In this document: positions 61,777 to 64,000 of the stretch, in pieces
Numbering within the stretch: the first letter of the stretch is position 1
Layout of the letters: each line of letters starts with the position of its first letter
Assembly: GCA_002401685.1 (NCBI GenBank)
Contig: NVTU01000008.1
Location: 1-64,000 of the forward strand
Source: Kordiimonadales bacterium
GTDB lineage: Bacteria > Pseudomonadota > Alphaproteobacteria > Sphingomonadales > Kordiimonadaceae
Direction: 5' to 3'
DNA length: 64,000 bases
Made by a program: the position numbers and the translations under genes
The notes under the pieces: generated by a model
What the model was told of the DNA's origin: nothing
The model's database searches: none
What the model saw: the letters and a program-made list of their open reading frames with translations, nothing else

Positions 61777-63024
61777 ATGATGACAAAACTGTTCAGAATG
61801 GTGGCTTTTGCCGTAGCATTTATGTGCTGCGCTTCAGGAACGCACGCTGCGGACACCATTACCATTGATGTATCTGGTGATGTGCAAGAGGCGTTGCAGG
61901 AAGCGCTTATTCTTGCAGAACCGGGCTCGACTATCCTTATTCCGGAAGGAACCTTTCATTTCACTAACGCGCTTTCGCTGGATGTGGCCAACATCACGAT
62001 CAAAGGCGCTGGTATGGATAAAACCATATTGTCTTTCGCTGGGCAAACCAGCGGGTCGGAAGGGTTGCTTATAACCTCTGACGGGGCGTGGCTTGAAGGC
62101 TTTGCAATTGAAGATACGCCAGGTGACGGCATTAAAACCAAGGGTGTCGATGTCATTTCCTTTGTAAAGATACGCGTAGAATGGACCGGTGGGCCAAAAT
62201 CGACCAATGGGGCTTACGGAATTTATCCTGTCGAAAGCCAGAATGTGCTGGTGGACGGTGCTGTGGTGATCGGTGCGTCAGACGCTGGAATATACGTTGG
62301 GCAAAGCCGCAATATCATTGTGCGCAATAGTCGTGCGGAACATAATGTTGCGGGTATCGAAATTGAAAATTGCTATTTCGCTGATGTGTATAATAACGTC
62401 GCGACCCATAATACAGGCGGCATTTTGATATTCGATATGCCGAACCTGCCGCAAAAAGGCGGCCATTCAATTCGGGTTTTTAATAATAAATCGATCGATA
62501 ATGATGTGCCTAACTTCGCCCCTGTAGGCAACATTGTGGCCGGCGTACCGCGCGGTACGGGCATTATGGTGATGTCAAACCGCGACGTGGAAGTGTTCGG
62601 CAACGAAGTAAGCGGAAATGCTTCGGTTAATATGTTAATTGTTGCATATGCCGACGCATACGATGACCCAGACTTTAACCCACTACCGCAGAATATATAC
62701 ATTCACGACAATATTTACGGCCGTGGTGGTTGGGATCCGGACGGTCTCGCGAAAGAGCTAATCGCTCCAAAAACAGGCCTTCCAGTACCTGATATTATCT
62801 GGGACGGTGCCGTTGACGGTGTATGGTCTGCTTTTTTTGGACCAGATAGCGATGATGCTCTTCATATCAAGGAAGCCGAAGGCACAACTTTTGCCAGCCT
62901 CGAATATGTTTATGATCTGATCGTTCCGTGGGACGCTGATATCAACCGAGATATCACGGATTATCCTGGGTCGATTGCACCGCGCGCGGCTATAATCCTG
63001 CCTCAGGATAAAGGCAGCAAATAA
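61777..63024 (+). CDS. parallel beta-helix domain-containing protein, secreted (TIGR03805-type)
   Basis: Signal peptide; right-handed beta-helix repeats (LSLDVANITIKGAGMDKTILSF... AGIYVGQSRNIIVRNSRAEHNVAGIEIENCYFADVYNNVATHNTGGILIFD). Confidence 0.85.
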   Translation: MMTKLFRMVAFAVAFMCCASGTHAADTITIDVSGDVQEALQEALILAEPGSTILIPEGTFHFTNALSLDVANITIKGAGMDKTILSFAGQTSGSEGLLITSDGAWLEGFAIEDTPGDGIKTKGVDVISFVKIRVEWTGGPKSTNGAYGIYPVESQNVLVDGAVVIGASDAGIYVGQSRNIIVRNSRAEHNVAGIEIENCYFADVYNNVATHNTGGILIFDMPNLPQKGGHSIRVFNNKSIDNDVPNFAPVGNIVAGVPRGTGIMVMSNRDVEVFGNEVSGNASVNMLIVAYADAYDDPDFNPLPQNIYIHDNIYGRGGWDPDGLAKELIAPKTGLPVPDIIWDGAVDGVWSAFFGPDSDDALHIKEAEGTTFASLEYVYDLIVPWDADINRDITDYPGSIAPRAAIILPQDKGSK

Positions 63025-64000
63025 TGACGCGGGTTAAAGTGTCGTTCCTAACAACTTTTATATGCACGGTGCTGCTTGCCTTATCTCAAGCAGCATCTGC
63101 GCAAATTTCTGTCAACGATACGGCTCTGATGCAGGCCCGGCCCGCGAAGCTTTTGAGTGCGTACGGTCTGTTTTCATCGTTACGTGGGCAAACACCAAGC
63201 CAACGCGTTCATCCTTACGACCTACAGCAGGCGTTATTCTCCGATTATGCGGTTAAGTACCGGTTTGTGTATTTGCCGTTTGGCACCCGCATCCAGTATC
63301 ACGCAACCGAAGCCTTTGATTTTCCTATTGGCAGCGTTTTGGTTAAAACATTTGCCTATCCTGCTGACTTTAGAAAGCCGCAGGAAAATATTCGCCTGCT
63401 AGAAACCCGGCTGTTGATCCGTCAGGAAAAAGGATGGAACGCATGGGCCTACGTGTGGAACGACGCACAAACGGACGCTGTGCTTAAAGTCGCGGGCAAA
63501 ACATTGCCGGTATCATGGGTTGACGCTGGGGGGCAACCACAAAACATTCAATATGTTGTGCCCAACAAAAACCAGTGCAAAGGCTGCCACAGCCTGAACA
63601 AGACCATTACCCCAATTGGCCCCAAGGCCCGAAATCTAAACCGTTCTTATACCTATGCGGCGGGCGCTAAAAACCAATTATTATATTGGTCAGAAAACAT
63701 GGCTTTGGATAATGCCCCGACGCTTGCGAACGCGCCTTCCGTTTTTGCCTTCTCGGACACTGTAGCCAGTGTTGAGAAACGTACGCGGGCTTATCTTGAT
63801 ATCAACTGCGCGCACTGTCACCGGGCTGAAGGCCCTGCCTCGAATTCCGGGCTTTTCCTAACCTACGGAGAAGATGTGCCGGTTAAATGGGGGCTCCTGA
63901 AACGGCCCGTGGCTGCCGGGCGCGGTTCCGGTGGTTTTCTTTTTGATATTGATCCCGGCCATGCAGACAAGTCGATCCTGCTCTACCGCATCCTCTCTAC
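63024..64000 (+). CDS. SO2930/HNE_0200-type diheme c-type cytochrome (partial, runs off window end)
   Basis: Frame from ATG 63024 reads a signal peptide then LLSAYGLFSSL...HPYDLQQALFSDYAVKYRFVYLPFGT...FDFPIGSVLVKTFAYP; CxxCH at KNQCKGCHSLNK and DINCAHCHRAEGPASNSG. Not in the ORF track because it is truncated. Confidence 0.8.
   Translation, partial: MTRVKVSFLTTFICTVLLALSQAASAQISVNDTALMQARPAKLLSAYGLFSSLRGQTPSQRVHPYDLQQALFSDYAVKYRFVYLPFGTRIQYHATEAFDFPIGSVLVKTFAYPADFRKPQENIRLLETRLLIRQEKGWNAWAYVWNDAQTDAVLKVAGKTLPVSWVDAGGQPQNIQYVVPNKNQCKGCHSLNKTITPIGPKARNLNRSYTYAAGAKNQLLYWSENMALDNAPTLANAPSVFAFSDTVASVEKRTRAYLDINCAHCHRAEGPASNSGLFLTYGEDVPVKWGLLKRPVAAGRGSGGFLFDIDPGHADKSILLYRILS

Noticed and set aside
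1-64000. CRISPR array, prophage, IS element, toxin-antitoxin or defence island
   Set aside because: No periodic direct repeats, transposase/integrase motifs or phage structural genes seen; the XRE gene at 27851 pairs with membrane proteins rather than a recognisable toxin.

Overview
64 kb of an alphaproteobacterial chromosome (gene content and layout suggest Kordiimonadales or a relative; this is inference). Most of it is conserved housekeeping sequence around a probable replication origin. The hemE | AT-rich DnaA-box region | PPSR-maf-aroE-coaE-dnaQ arrangement at about 51.1-51.5 kb matches the Caulobacter/Rickettsiales origin neighbourhood. parAB-rsmG-mnmG-mnmE lie to its left with three perfect 16-bp parS palindromes and one degenerate copy. 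dnaKJ lie to its right behind a probable RpoH promoter. hrcA-grpE, rho, lysK (class I), metZ, pyrD, ugd, hemW, rdgB, rph and gshB are also present, plus one tRNA-Gly(CCC). No CRISPR array, prophage, transposon or obvious defence island was seen. The best candidates for under-described biology are: (1) a Ddl-like ATP-grasp / alpha-beta hydrolase / membrane-anchored Mur-ligase cassette at 0.8-4.5 kb; (2) a beta-helix protein plus SO2930-type diheme cytochrome pair with a divergent TetR regulator and a palindromic operator candidate at 61-64 kb; (3) an XRE regulator, two tandem paralogous small membrane proteins and a secreted hydrolase at 27.8-29.8 kb; (4) an orphan AT-rich polysaccharide-pyruvyl-transferase-like gene at 45.6 kb; (5) a structured 370-bp intergenic region at 27.5-27.85 kb. 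Two genes run off the window edges and are absent from the supplied ORF track.
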